This document shows, piece by piece, positions 10,485 to 21,791 of a stretch of 64,000 bases of DNA. A model generated the notes under the pieces. That model did no database searches, was not told the origin of the DNA, and was given only the letters and a program-made list of their open reading frames with translations. The position numbers were made by a program, and so were the translations under genes. Origin of the DNA: Larix kaempferi (lineage: Eukaryota; Streptophyta; Pinopsida; Pinales; Pinaceae); assembly GCA_027924585.1 (NCBI GenBank), contig BSBM01000871.1:744001-808000 (forward strand), in the 5' to 3' direction. Each line of letters opens with the position of its first letter. The stretch's first letter is position 1.

Positions 10485-12703
10485 TCTTACCCTTGAAATA
10501 ACCTCCGGGTTAAGGGGATATTCGGGTGATAAGTTTAAGATCCTACGGGACGTTTCCAGGGAAAATCCTCCAGAGCGTCAGGAAAGTCAGCCAAGATGGC
10601 TGAAACAACGTTTCTCCTAAGGGTATTCTACAAAATAAAAGCAGTCCAGAAAAACCTACTCAAACTAAGGCAACAAGCAGACTTATGTGATAGAGTGGAT
10701 TCAAAAGTCTGGAACCTCATGGGATGATCAAGGCATCACAAACCACTATATACTGCAGGGTCCAACAATATGGCATGACAAGGAGGATTGGGACCGTACC
10801 CTTGCCTTCATACCTGATTACCTGGACAGTACGTGCGTGCTAATCTCCCTGAGTGTTGTTCTCGGTGTATTTCTTTTCCAAGATGGCTAAATGGTTCACT
10901 CAGTTGGTTTCAGGAATCCTAGTGGTGTCTCCCGATATACGCAAGGTACATGGGAGTTCAAATCTGTAGTGGTGCTATCTAATGCACAACCGTTCGGCAA
11001 GAGACCTTCCAATATACTACCGAGTACGTGATACACCCTTCGATATACACCAAGTACGGATTATGGTACTTGGTGGGTACGTGAAGGAGCTCAATATACC
11101 GATAAGTATGTGGAAGACTACAATACCCCCGGGATACAGTGCTGGAAAATAACGACAACTGCCATGCTTAACGAAGCCGGAACACTTCTCTAACTTACAC
11201 ACAAGTTGCTAAATTTTTTTACCTAGTTCTACCGTTAAATTTATCTTGGACGGTTAGGTGAATGCATGAGGTGAGTACATAATCGGAAGCATAATGCAAG
11301 TCCTAGCTACATGCAGGAAATATTCTTTTCTTTTGATGAATTCTACTTATGGTAAGGATAAATCTTTTTCTTTCCAACAAGATTTGCCAAAACAACACAA
11401 TGCAATAATTCCCAATTCAAACAAGTTTGACTACGAAAGCATTCTTTTCATTTTATACGAAATGCCAAAAATTACAACACTACTAATCCAAATCACAACA
11501 TTTTCTTTTTATTTTTCCTTTTCAAAATGAAAATGATGCTAAGTAATGAAAATAGAGGATTCTAAGATGGAGTATGCAAGCTTTTCTATTTCACTTTCAA
11601 TGGCCTAAAAGCAGTAAGAATTAAAAATGCATCTATCTTTCCTTAGAATGAAACAAATTTTGCAAGAAAAACAGAAGTATATTTTGGATTTTTCGAGAAA
11701 ATGAGAAACTCACAATTCAAGGAAAACACAAGTGATCACACATTCATTCAATTTTTCCGAAAATGTATAAGCAAAACATTCTGATGCACGAACAATTTTC
11801 TTCAATAATGCTTGAGAAATGATGGGAAAGAGGCACTTTTAAATTTTTGATGGATGCATCAAAGGATTAACTTGATAGCAACTACGCTTTCAAACATAAA
11901 TGACTCAAAAGAAAACATTACTTGCAGCACTCAATGCACTCAGAAAACTCACGAAAAGATAAGCACTCAATCAAACAGAAAGACACACTCAACTCAAAAT
12001 CAAACAGTAGCAAGCAAACCAAGCAAGCAAAGCTCAAAAGATGATGTAAATGAGGTCTGGGAGCTGATCTAATGTGGTAACCAGATCAGTCGAGGAGAGG
12101 AGGGAATGCAAGGGTGAGCGGATGAAGGTGGAGGACACAAGAGTATCCACCACTACTGGTTCTCAGACTTGTCCAAGATGGAACCCAAAATCAATCCAAA
12201 CAAAGCCAAACACTCAACATACAAATTAAAGATGGGGTCTTTGGTTGGATCTTGCAGCACAGAGGGATTTCATGCAACAAACCAGAGCTCAGATAAACAA
12301 TTGGAGATGGGATGCCTGCATGCCAAATTTGATAGATCGGTGCACTCTGTGCTTGTACACAGTGTGGGGAGTGCGACGATGTCACAATATGCCAATGAAA
12401 GGCCTGCGACGAGTGGCAAACAGACAAAGAACAGAGGCCATAAAAGACACAGTGTCACTCTGTTTTCACTAACCAGGTGCGACGAGTGAGATCTAAGTTC
12501 AAAAATAAATCAAATATCCAGGAAATGAATTGTAAAATGGTTTGAAAATGAATAATATAAACTCAGAGGAAGCAGATCAGAGTCTTCAAGATGAAGATCT
12601 GATAGTGAAATCAACTCAAGAAGCAACTGACAAATAAAAGGCTTGTGTCAAGCAATCAACTAAAATGACTCTCATGCAACTACAAAACAAAACGTAATCA
12701 TCA
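10485..12703 (-). other. Long 5' leader of E1
   Basis: About 2.2 kb between the primer site and gag with no recognisable coding. The stretch 11300-12060 is A/T-rich. At 12340-12490 the segment has several GCGACGA boxes and a TGTCACTCTGTTTT block that match the sequence upstream of the PMD pseudogene at 1262-1310. Long leaders are usual in Tat elements and may carry packaging signals and introns (family knowledge). Confidence 0.6.
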
Positions 12704-12718
12704 TGAGTATGGTCACCA
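12704..12718 (-). other. Primer binding site of E1
   Basis: Minus strand reads TGGTGACCATACTCA five bases after the LTR end. It resembles the TGGCGACTCCACTA site of Tat-3 at 31837 and the tRNA-Arg-type site of Ogre/Tat elements, and is unlike the initiator-Met site of the other elements here. Diverged, so moderate confidence. Confidence 0.6.
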
Positions 12719-12722
12719 AATT

Positions 12723-13630
12723 TGTTTCACAGACAATCTACCGAGAGCGGACTCAGGGCGTGATCTCCCTAGCTTAATGTAAGTCTAGAACAAATAGGAC
12801 AAAACATAAGATACTTTCCTAGATCATATAGACGTACAAATGTGAGAGTAGATCATTTACCTCAGATTCGTAGATCCCTTTCTCCTCCGTTGATCCAATG
12901 CTTCAGCGCTACCAGATTGCAAGTAGCTAAACCCTGTTGAACATATGACAGACCACGAGAAGTGAAAGCATATATTTCATATGATAGATCTAAGCTAACA
13001 GTTAAGGAGGAAAGCTCTAAACATCATCAAGAGACAACATTTATGGAAAGCAATTATATTAACTGTATTTAACAATGGAGAAGTACAATAGAAAAGAGGA
13101 TTACAACCATCGCCTTAACGTCGTAAGTTCCTTCCGACAAGCCATGCCAAAGATTCTAGAGAGAAGTAGATGTTCCCCAAGCTAGAGTGTTAGGTCTATT
13201 GAGCTTGATTTCACCAACATAAGAGTACCATAGACTTCCTCCCCTTAGAATGGGAGTGAGCTTCATTTAAATAGGACTAAGTGGATAAAATATGGATAGG
13301 ATAGGTTGAGATATGATAGGAGAGACTTAAGGGATCTTTCCAAGATATTAGGAGTCAAGTGCCAACTCTCCCAAGAGGTCAGGGATAGGATCCCAAGTCA
13401 ACAAGTTTCGAGAAGGAACTCGAAGGAGCTATTTTTTCCATCTAACTGACTTCGTCGCACCCTATAATGGAGGAAGGTGCGACGTTGCATGCTGCATGAG
13501 TGCAACCTGCGATGACCTATCAAAACCTAGTAAAAAGTGGGTACAAATCCTTCCATTTCAATCACTCAATCATGGTAACTTCAGAGGTGTATACACTGAA
13601 TCTCATGATGTGAATATTTTAGGTGTAACA
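12723..13630 (-). repeat. 5' LTR of E1
   Basis: 908 bp with TG at 12723 and CA at 13630 (plus-strand view). The left end abuts the primer site; the right end abuts Copia-A(-) integrase sequence, with CACAT at 13631-13635 as the expected target duplication. The partner LTR is outside the window. Boundaries come from these two junctions, not from a second copy. Confidence 0.75.
13453..13484. repeat. Perfect 9-bp inverted repeat in E1 LTR
   Basis: CGTCGCACC at 13453-13461 and GGTGCGACG at 13476-13484 flank a 14-base loop. The arm is the same GCGACG box that recurs in the leader and near the PMD gene. It lies in the U3 side of the LTR, so a regulatory role is possible but not shown. Confidence 0.7.
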
Positions 13631-13902
13631 CACATGTATTCTATAGTCTTTGGATGATTTTCTATAACCAACAAAGGTTCCCTTATTTCCTAATGGATCC
13701 ATCTTTGTCCTCCTTTTTTTTGGCACATGAATGTATACAGGACTCCCAAAGATCCTCGAGTGTGAAATATCTAGTTTTTCACCAGTGAACACTTCTTTAG
13801 ATGTCTTCTCATCCAGAATGGAATGAGGACTTCTATTATGGATAAATATTGTTGTACTAGTGGCCTCTTACCATAATGAGGTAGACAGGTCTTGATCATG
13901 CA
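13631..13902 (-). pseudogene. Copia-A(-) integrase C-terminal part
   Basis: Reads MHDQD-STSLW, ILDEKTSKEVFTGEKLDISH and IFGSPVYIHVPKK, then GTFVGY, the standard copia integrase end, close to 60635-60930 in Copia-A(+). One stop after STSLW. The 5-bp ATGCA at 13898-13902 is the left copy of the E2 target duplication. Confidence 0.85.
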
Positions 13903-14275
13903 TGTGAGGAACCTGCAACAATTAATTAATGAAAATACACGAGATAGAGGTAATAACAGAACTCAGAATCACTTTATTGATCACAGGACACTTCGAGGGG
14001 CAACCTCCTTTGAGAAAGCTCATTACAAATAACTTCACGGTGCCTCCATTGGCATCAACAAAAAATTATATACTAGTCTATGCGGCAATATTCTGGGTCA
14101 ATACCATGGGACATATAATACTACAGGACGACTTACAAAGCATATGCGTCCAATACTATGGATCAATACTATGGGCTAATACAAACTATGGATCAACAAA
14201 TACTACAGGACGTCTTAAAAAGCATATGCATCCAACAACAATAAACTAACAAAGTAAAGACATGGGTTCCTAACA
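13903..14275 (-). repeat. 3' LTR of E2
   Basis: 373 bp, starts TGTGAGGAACCTGC, ends TTCCTAACA. Aligns along its whole length with 18489-18862 with scattered substitutions. Contains short internal repeats of CTATGGATCAA and CATATGCATCCAA. Confidence 0.95.
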
Positions 14276-14314
14276 TCCCCGCTCCCTTAGAAAAAGCTTT
14301 GTCCTCAAAGCTTT
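14276..14314 (-). other. Purine tract and adjoining hairpin of E2
   Basis: Next to the 3' LTR the minus strand reads AAGGGAGCGGGGA, the plus-strand primer tract. Immediately upstream lies a perfect 9-bp inverted repeat, AAAGCTTTG at 14293-14301 and CAAAGCTTT at 14306-14314, loop TCCT. It overlaps the last pol codons (EDKAF). The same hairpin sits beside the purine tract of E8. Confidence 0.8.
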
Positions 14315-15153
14315 AGATGTGGAAATTGATGCTCAATCTGAAGGAGTGGTGCCCATGTAGCATCCTCTGGTTGCATGTCATGCCACTGAATGAATACCTC
14401 TATGATAGAGCAAGAGAGAAGTGGAGGCCCTTTGAGTGTTAGGGAGGATTGCTTGGAATGTTGTAGACAAAGAAAAACTAGATCAACTGCTTGAAAAGTG
14501 TGCTCAGAACGGTGTTGATCGGCTTGTTGTTTCATTCAAATTCTGGCCATGTGAAGAGTGTCTTGCAAAATGCGAAGAATCTGATCGCAGTTTCGAACAA
14601 TTGTGTCAATTGCCTAAATTGGTGCACTATTGAGGGTGTATGGAAGAAGAAATGGCAGTCCCTGAACATAGATTGCTTCATATGGAGTAATTTTAGATGC
14701 AGTAGGGTACCACCATTCAGCGAGAAGGAGCCATTTCTCCCACTGAGGTTTTTGTTCGGAGGTGAAGCAACGAAGATAAGTTTCCAAACATTTATTGGTA
14801 ATGTTAGTCTTCCCTCTAGATTTAGGGAGCCCTTCAATGAATTCTAGAGACATATCTATCCAGATCTGTGTAGGGATGGGTACGGGTTCGAGCAATCCCG
14901 GAAGGAGCTGGAAAGTATCATATGCAGCCACCATATGTTGAATTGTTCTTTTTATTCCCTGCCAAAAGAAGGTATGTTGTGCCTGCTCATATGTTTGGAG
15001 GTACCCGAAGTGCCTGACCAATGGAGACGCATGGAGTTCAGAGAAGATAGCTTGTTGAATATATGTTCTCTGGTGAAGCATGAGATGACCCTTGTATCTC
15101 AAGGAAGTGCCATCCCAAGAGTAATGTGGTACAGTAGAAGGGTTGTTGGACAA
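14305..15153 (-). pseudogene. Integrase remnant and chromodomain end of E2
   Basis: 14614-15153 begins with the zinc-binding part (LVRHFGYLQTYEQAQHTFFW) and the core start WIDMSLEFIEGLPKSRGK, then jumps directly to NKCLETYLRCF, which normally follows the catalytic glutamate. The two other catalytic residues are therefore gone (junction near 14800). After a degraded stretch, 14305-14535 reads MKQQADQHRSEHTFQAVD and QHSKQSS, then skips to EVFIQWHDMQPEDATW, the end of a chromodomain; the SH3-like part between is missing (junction near 14440). Both junctions keep the reading frame. Chromodomains target insertion to marked chromatin (family knowledge). Confidence 0.85.
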
Positions 15154-16193
15154 CCATTGGATGAGTTGAGATAAGGAGGATTCATTGACATGGCCCTATT
15201 GAATAGATTGCAACCAATTTGGAACATGCATAGAAATAGTTGAAAGAGAAACTTGGTAATCAAATGTGCGAGAAAGAGCATCTGCCACGAAATTGTCCTG
15301 ACCCGTCATGTAAGTGATCTCATAGGCATAACCCAGGAGTTGGAAAACCCATTTCAATTGTGCGGGTTAGGAGACCCATTGTTCCAAGAAATATTGCAAA
15401 CTCTGGTAAGCAGTCTTGATGCAGAAAGAATTCCCAAATAGGTATGTCTTCCATGTCTGTATTGCATGCAAAATAACCATCATTTCCTTCTCAGATATCA
15501 AGGCAACTAAATTCTTACCTGAAAGGTCTCTTGAAGGTGGCAATCCCACTGGTTCAGCAAAGACACCTACATATCTATCCAAAAAATTTTGGATATCCAA
15601 GGGAGTAGTGGAGACCGTTGATGGGTGCATCTGAATGGAATGGAGTTGAGCGATGACACCATGTGAATTCTTCTTAAGGGGCTTTTCCAGGTGATGTGAA
15701 CTGATGATGCGGAGAGACCCTGGTTGTAAGCCTGTAAATGTGTGTTTTTTACTGTAGAGTGGACATTGCATCCAAAGTTTATCAAAATCCCATAAGATGG
15801 GTCCAAGTGTGCGTAACCATTGAACACCCAAAACGACATCACATATGTCTAAGGCTAAGGAAAACATGTCAGAATGCAAGTTATAATATTCCATAGAGAT
15901 ACACACATTGTGACACTTCCCCTTGCAAGGTAAGGTGCCCCCATTGGAAACCATGACTTCAAAGTTGGAGCAAGGATAGACAAAACAATCAGCCTGTTTG
16001 GAGATCCAAGGGTCAATGAAGTTATGAGTGCTACCAGAATCAATGAGTATGGTAAGATGGAGCTTCTTGAACTAACCCCTGACCCACATTGTTTGGGGGG
16101 TGGTGACGCCAGATAAAGCATGGAGAGATATCTCTGGTTGGTCGTCTTGATATGGGGGGTCAATAGGTAGCTGCTGAATGTCGACCTGGTCAT
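15154..16193 (-). pseudogene. Protease and RNase H of E2, RT deleted
   Basis: The protease active site ILIDSGSTHNFID lies near 16005-16055, followed by DVVLGVQWLRTLGPILWDF. The frame 15367-15954 reaches VFAEPVGLPPSR, the conserved start of the RT region, and then goes straight into DLSGKNLVALISEKEMM, which is the RNase H part after the RT. The entire RT, including YxDD, is absent, with the junction near 15528 and no frame change over 195 residues. RNase H and connection continue as EITYMTGQDNFVADALSRT near 15290. Confidence 0.9.
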
Positions 16194-16249
16194 CTATTAT
16201 ATCTAGAGTGTCTTCACCAAGTTCAACAGTAGGCATAGAATCCACATCC

Positions 16250-17106
16250 AAGAGATAGAGATTTTATTCAACACATCTATGCACCCAAGAGAATTTCTCA
16301 TCACAATTATAACAAATCCCTTTTTATCGGTGTGCCTACATCTTTGCTTCAAACAAATGCTTGATAGGAGTTGGTCGAGGAGCTGGCATGACGGGAGGTC
16401 ATTGGGAACCCATATTTCTAAAGGGAACAAAGGTGGGTTTGGATCATTTTTGGATTGCAATCTTGTCCTCTGCCAACTTAGCCAACCCTAGGACTTCCAT
16501 CATTGTGTTTGGACATAACATTTTAACCTATGAGCGGATTTCATCCTTGAGACCACTAATAAAACAACTCCTGTAGAATTCATCAGACAATCGGCCTTCT
16601 GTGTGATTGGCCAGTTTCTCAATTTCTGTCTGATACTCTCTCACAGTGCCAATTTGGTGAAGTTTAGTGAGTGCTCCTATGAAGTCATAAAAATCACTAG
16701 GACCAAATCGTTGCAAAAGGAGTTGGCAAAGATCTGTCCAGTTTGGCTCATGATGAGCTCTGATGTACCAACTGTACCATTGAAGGGCTTCCTATTCCAA
16801 ATGAAAGGATGCAAGTGGAACTTTGTGGACATCAAAAGTATTATGCAGACTGGAATATTGGTCTGCTCGGTATATCCATCCAATCGGATCAGTACCATTG
16901 AAGCAAGGAAATTCAAGCTTCAACCCACGAAAATTGCTGGAAGAAGAGAACCTAGTGGCTGCAAAAGATTCTAGTTGTCGGTTATTGTTCATGGTTGAAT
17001 ATTGAAGATGGAGGCTGAGAAAGTTTTCATCCAGATCTTGGAGTTTGGTTTTGAGAGCTGTAAGTTCTTCCTCCATGATTTGTGCTCCTGCACGGGTGAC
17101 AACCAT
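16250..17106 (-). pseudogene. gag of E2
   Basis: Begins MVVTRAGAQIMEEEL at 17106. The retrotransposon gag core follows with LEFPCFNGTDPIGWIYRA and, after a stop, LLQRFGPSDFYDF and GTVREYQTEIEKLANH. A zinc knuckle of the chromovirus form, GFCYNCDEKFSWVHRC, is at about 16273-16322. Stops at several places. It would form the particle and bind the RNA. Confidence 0.85.
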
Positions 17107-18475
17107 AACCAGGAGTTGTTTTTTTTTTGAATGGGTAGAAAGACAAAAACAGAAACTGTTTTAGTAATGGAAAATTTGGATTTGGGAAAAACTCGGATGG
17201 GTAATTTGGGATTGTCTAGGTTTTGGACACTTTCTGATGGACATGGAAGCAAAAAATGGGGATTTCAGAAGCAGGGTGAAAGAATGAGAAAATTTGGCAG
17301 AGAGGGACAAAGAAGCATAAATATGAAATGAACACTGTGGTAAAATTTGAAGGCTAGTGGATGAAAATTGAAGCAGTTATGGAAAACCCTAAAAATAGAC
17401 AAATGTGGGATTTCTAGCTTTGGGAAGTGGAATTTGGACAAGGTCCTGAAGAATGAAATATGCAGAATGGGATCAGGGATAATTTTAAGGACCCGTACTT
17501 ATTTAAAAGTGTATAAACCTTGGCAAATCTTACCAATTCTTAAAATGTCAACTATAAAATATTTGGCGATATTTTTCTAAAAGTATTTTAGTTTCTAAGG
17601 ATTTTATATAGTTTATATAATAATTGGCGATTTTTAGAGTGAAAAAAGTTGATCCCATCAAAATTGGGCAAAATGGGGCTTCAAAAAAACCAAATTGGCG
17701 AATATTTTTTTGAAAAAAAATGGAAAAATAGCCAATGGGATAGATTTCGCCCTAAAATTATCCTTGAATGGGATTGCAGGGGTTTCAGGGAATTTTTAAG
17801 GGAAACAAAGTTAAAACAAGGGAGATATGACGAAAAATGGATTTTTATACTCTTTTTTTTTTTAAATGGATCTGCAATGGAGCGGAAGGGGTCAGAAACA
17901 AATGGATATGCAACGGTGTGGAAGGGATTGGTAAAAGATGGATCTGAAATGACACGGAAGGGATCGGAAACAAATGGATCCGAAATGACATGGAAGGGAT
18001 CAACAACAGATAGATCTGAAACGGCGCAGAAGTGATCGACAATAGTTCTGGATAGAGGAAATCTGCGATTTATCAGCTGAAAATAGATATGAACCTCATA
18101 TGCTCGGCTTCCTAATGGTTCAAGGGATTCACTCGGCCACCAATGTTGTCTGACGGCTTGCATATTGGGGCACTACCCCTCACTCCACGGCTCATGTAAA
18201 AATGATAACCGCTTTGCCACAAACGATAGCTCTTGGTTTACCTCACGGGTGGGAACTAGTCAATCAGGTAGGGGTCGTTGCCCTTTTCGCTGGAAGTTTT
18301 TCTCAATGGGCTAGCTACTTTGGGGTTCCTATGGTACTCCTCACAATGAATTTTAGGGATTATTCCCAAGTACTTCCCACAATTAAGTGTATAGGGATTA
18401 TTCCTAGATCTGAACTTGCAACAAATGCGAAAAAACAATTTGTCAGAAATTTCACCCAACGAGCCCAAGAAAGTT
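17107..18475 (-). other. 5' leader of E2
   Basis: No coding recognised. 17874-18034 has imperfect repeats of about 27 bp built on GGATCTGAAATG and CGGAAGGGATC. Poly-T/A runs at 17105-17120 and 17856-17865. Lies between the primer site and gag. Confidence 0.6.
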
Positions 18476-18487
18476 CTCTGATACCAG
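18476..18487 (-). other. Primer binding site of E2
   Basis: Minus strand TGGTATCAGAGA, one base from the 5' LTR end. It complements the 3' end of plant initiator tRNA-Met except at the last position. Confidence 0.9.
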
Positions 18488-18488
18488 A

Positions 18489-18862
18489 TGTGAGGAACCT
18501 GCAACAATTAACTAATGAAAATACACGAGATAGAAGTAATAACAGAACTTAGAATCACTTTATTGATCACAGGCCAGTTCGACGGGGAAACCTCCTTTGA
18601 GCAAGCTCAATACAAATAACTTCACGATGCCTTCATTGGAATCAACACAAACTTATATACTAGTCTATGCAGCGATACTATGGCTCAATACCATGGGACA
18701 TATAATACTACAAGACAAATTACAAAGCATATGCATCCAAAACTATGGATCAATACTATGGGATAATACAAACTATGGATCAACAAATCCTACGGGATGT
18801 CTTACAAAGCATATGCATCCAACAACAATATACTAACAAAGTAAAGACATGGGTTCCTAACA
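18489..18862 (-). repeat. 5' LTR of E2
   Basis: 374 bp, TGTGAGGAACCTGC to TTCCTAACA. Followed at 18863-18867 by ATGCA, the right copy of the target duplication. Confidence 0.95.
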
Positions 18863-19852
18863 ATGCATCATGGCTTTTGCAGCCTCACATATGGTTCTAT
18901 TCTTCCTTTAGGAAACCCCATTTTGATGAGGGTTTTAGGGTACAGTTAAATGTATACAAATTCCTGCATCACTACATAACTCATTAAATGCATCTGAATC
19001 AAACTCACTTGAGTCCATTGTCATATCTCAAAGCACGGATGTGCTTTCCTGTCTGATTCCCAACTAGGGATTTGAATTCCTAAAACCTTCTAAAGGTTTC
19101 ACTCTTAGCCTTTAGGAAATAAATCCATGACTTTCTAGAGAATTCATCTATAAATAGTACATAATATAAATAGCCACTCAGGAAATGGAATGACATGGGA
19201 CCACATACATCAGAATGTATTAAATCTAAAATCCCTTTAGATCTAGTAGTACTGCTAGAGAAACTTTTTAAACATTCTTCCCAAGTGCACAACCCCTACA
19301 TACACTATCATGTTCAAAATCATATATGAGCATACCATTCACCATTTGATGTAATCCTAGTAGCGCTTTGTAGTGGAGGTGACCAAGCCTCCTATGCCAT
19401 AGATCACATGGAATGATAGTGTCGTGAACCATAGCTTGAATGTAATTCTCGGGTACCTTGTAGAGACCTCCCTCTCTAACTCCAATCACTGATGCTAACT
19501 CCAATCACTGATGCTAACTCCAATCACTGATGCATATTTCAAGTCTTTGTTCTTCAGCCATAGTAGTGCTTGATTATCCATGAAGATAATTTGGAAGCCC
19601 TTATCTTCAAGAACTGAAACTAATAGGAGGTTCTTTTTCAAGCCTGGAAGATAAAGAATTTCCTCCCCATGTAAAATTTCTCTTGAACTCAACTAGAAGG
19701 AGGTGAATCCAACTCCTTGGATCAAATAGGTTGTGTTGTCTCCCAACTCTACCTTGCATGCAAATTTTTTCTCCTTGGGATTGGTGATGGCACTCTTATA
19801 ACCAATCATATGTTTGGATGTGCCACTGTCAACCAACCAAATGTCCTCACTT
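18863..19852 (-). pseudogene. Copia-A(-) protease to integrase
   Basis: On the minus strand, from 19852 downward: the protease active site (VDSGTSKHM), LPGLKKNLLLVSVLEDKGF, the GAG-pre-integrase block HRRLGHLHYKALLGLHQM with DSVCRGCALGKNV, then ILDLIHSDVCGPMS and YYVLFIDEFSRKSW of the integrase core with the first catalytic aspartate. Frames change at the 19-bp triplication (19477-19533). CACTT at 19848-19852 is the left target duplication of E6. Confidence 0.9.
19477..19533. repeat. Exact 19-bp triplication in Copia-A(-)
   Basis: Three identical head-to-tail copies of TAACTCCAATCACTGATGC. The two extra copies add 38 bases, which shifts the frame of the GAG-pre-integrase region. The copies are identical in an otherwise decayed region, so the event looks recent, or it could be an assembly slip. 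Confidence 0.95.
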
Positions 19853-21778
19853 TGTCACGTCCCCAAATTTTGTATTGGATCATATGGCCTAAGCCACTTG
19901 GCCATGTCATGATAGTTTGTCAAATTGGTGCTAAGGGTCAAATAATTGCCATGCATGATGTACAAGTTAGTAATAATGCAAATTTAGAGCCAAATGGACA
20001 AGGTGGGTCACATGAAGAGAAAATTCCCAATTCAAAGTTTGTAATGCCCCCATCCAAATAAATTATCATGGAGGAAAAATTCCACTAACCTACTAGTTCT
20101 CTAGGTTGGGGTGAAAGCATCAAAATTTGGAATAAGGGAGCTACAGGACCCAAAATGACCTTAGACTTACAAATTCACATTAAATGGGGCAAATAAACAA
20201 TAATAAAGAGGAAAATGAAGTGGCATTGGATCATGAGGGTGCATAAGAGGTTGTGGGACCGACATGTGGAAAGATTCCCCACTACAATTGGCATCATTCT
20301 CACACAAATTCGAGTTCAAGGTGAAGGGTAACGTACTTGGGCTATATGAAGAGGAAATATCCATGGCAAGAATCATTGAGGCTCAACTTGGATTGGAAGA
20401 GTAACTCCTAATGAAGAGGAAGAAGCATAATAGCCAAATTGTGACACGTGTGACAAGATTCCATGGAATCTATGACAACGATGATGAAGGAATATATGAC
20501 CTATTCAATCTGACTTATCAAGTCTAAAAATAGCCACCAAGAGGGTGCATAGAGGGATTTATGGTTAGCCAATATTCCCAATTCGAATTGGGGAAAGAGG
20601 AGTGCAAGAATGAGGAGGACAAGTACCTCATGAAGGAATCAATCACTAACTTGAGTTAGGTGAGTGTCTTGGAGGGAAATTTGACCTAATGAATCCAAAT
20701 GAATGTTAATAAACATGGAGGATGACAAAGGATAGCAAATTTTGGATCTTGTTTTTTGTACTCTTGGAGAGCTTAGCTTGTCCTTGCACGGTGGTTGTTT
20801 ACCTTCCCTGCTATTGAACCAATTTCAAAGGTGAAATATCCATGTCCAATTTCATTGGAGGATATGCCATTCATACCTATTATTAGATATTAAATGATTT
20901 TTTTATTGCATGTTCAAGTCCCTCTTCAGTTCGAGTTCCTCTCATATATCTTCTTCTCATTTCTCTTCTCACATATTCTTCTCAATGTCCATGTTCTAGT
21001 GTTGATGGCACACTCATAGTTGTATAAACATTGTGGAGGATGATTTTGTGACTCCATTGTCATAATATATTATGTATGGAAATTTTTTTAGTTTCATATC
21101 TGATCCATAGCTAGAAATCCTATGTCTATCATGGAAAATTCCATGCAAACCACTAATTCGAGCTAGTTTCCCCTCTACTTTCTTATGGAATTTTTGGAGT
21201 AGTTTTGAATCTATTTTTTATTAGAATTTATCTGATTTTTTTCAGTTTTTCAAGAATCCTATGATGTATTTTATATTCCCAAACTAAACTATTCATTCCC
21301 CTTGGGAATTTTATTAAATTTTATGCAACATTTTCCATGTCCATTGTTCACAATTTCCAAGCAATGTATAAGTGTTACAACTCTCTGTTTGATGGGTGCA
21401 ATAACTAGTTGTATATCATGATAAATTCTGAATTTGGGTTGTAAATGAAGTCCTTTACCTATTCCGAGCCTTATTTCATAAATTAGGGAGGTTCATATAG
21501 TGTTTTGGAAGCCAAAGATTCAGTCACTAGTGGGGGATTACACATCGAAAATTGCTAGTATTGTTCCCTTTCATTCCTCCTTGATTAATGAAAGTCCTAA
21601 AGGACTTTAGAAAGTGTATGAGTGTCCAGTATATGTATTAGGATTTACTAATACCCCTCAATCCATTCTATACAAAATTCGAAAGGATTTGGTAGCATTT
21701 GGAATAGTTTGGGGTTTCACTAGTCCAAGGTTCGAAATTGGCCAAAATTGAACATATTTTCATATTATGGATATTATA
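19853..21778 (+). repeat. 5' LTR of E6
   Basis: About 1926 bp, starts TGTCACGTCCCC and ends GATATTATA where the 3' LTR has GATATTACA, so the terminal CA has mutated. Aligns throughout with 24897-26827 with many scattered substitutions and small indels, which suggests an older insertion than E5 or E8. Confidence 0.9.
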
Positions 21779-21779
21779 A

Positions 21780-21791
21780 TGGTGTCAGAGC
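21780..21791 (+). other. Primer binding site of E6
   Basis: TGGTGTCAGAGC, one mismatch to the initiator tRNA-Met site TGGTATCAGAGC, one base after the LTR. Confidence 0.85.

Larger units (their letters stand above)
1..13630 (-). mobile_element. E1: Tat-like Ty3/gypsy LTR retrotransposon, left end outside window
   Basis: On the minus strand the order is 5' LTR (12723-13630), primer site, long leader, gag, protease, RT, RNase H, integrase, then a second RNase H of archaeal type, with a plant mobile domain gene in antisense further 3'. The DEG protease motif and the second RNase H are features of the Tat/Ogre group. The right end interrupts the integrase frame of Copia-A(-) between 13630 and 13631, so E1 inserted into that element. 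No copy of the LTR is visible in 1-1424, so the 3' LTR should lie left of the window. All domains carry stops or frameshifts except the second RNase H. Right boundary good; left boundary unknown. Confidence 0.9.
13903..18862 (-). mobile_element. E2: deleted chromovirus (Reina-like Ty3/gypsy)
   Basis: Complete by structure: LTRs at 13903-14275 and 18489-18862, both TG...CA, flanked by a perfect target duplication ATGCA (13898-13902 and 18863-18867). Primer site for initiator tRNA-Met and purine tract are in place on the minus strand. The 4.96 kb element keeps gag, protease, RNase H, parts of integrase and a chromodomain end, but the RT is missing. It inserted into the integrase of Copia-A(-). 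Being terminally complete while lacking RT, it should have moved in trans, if the deletions preceded insertion (inference). Confidence 0.95.

Noticed and set aside
12723-13630. A second E1 LTR in 1-1424
   Set aside because: Neither the LTR start TGTTTCACAGAC nor its end TTAGGTGTAACA is found there; the shared GCGACGA boxes are too short to mean an LTR.
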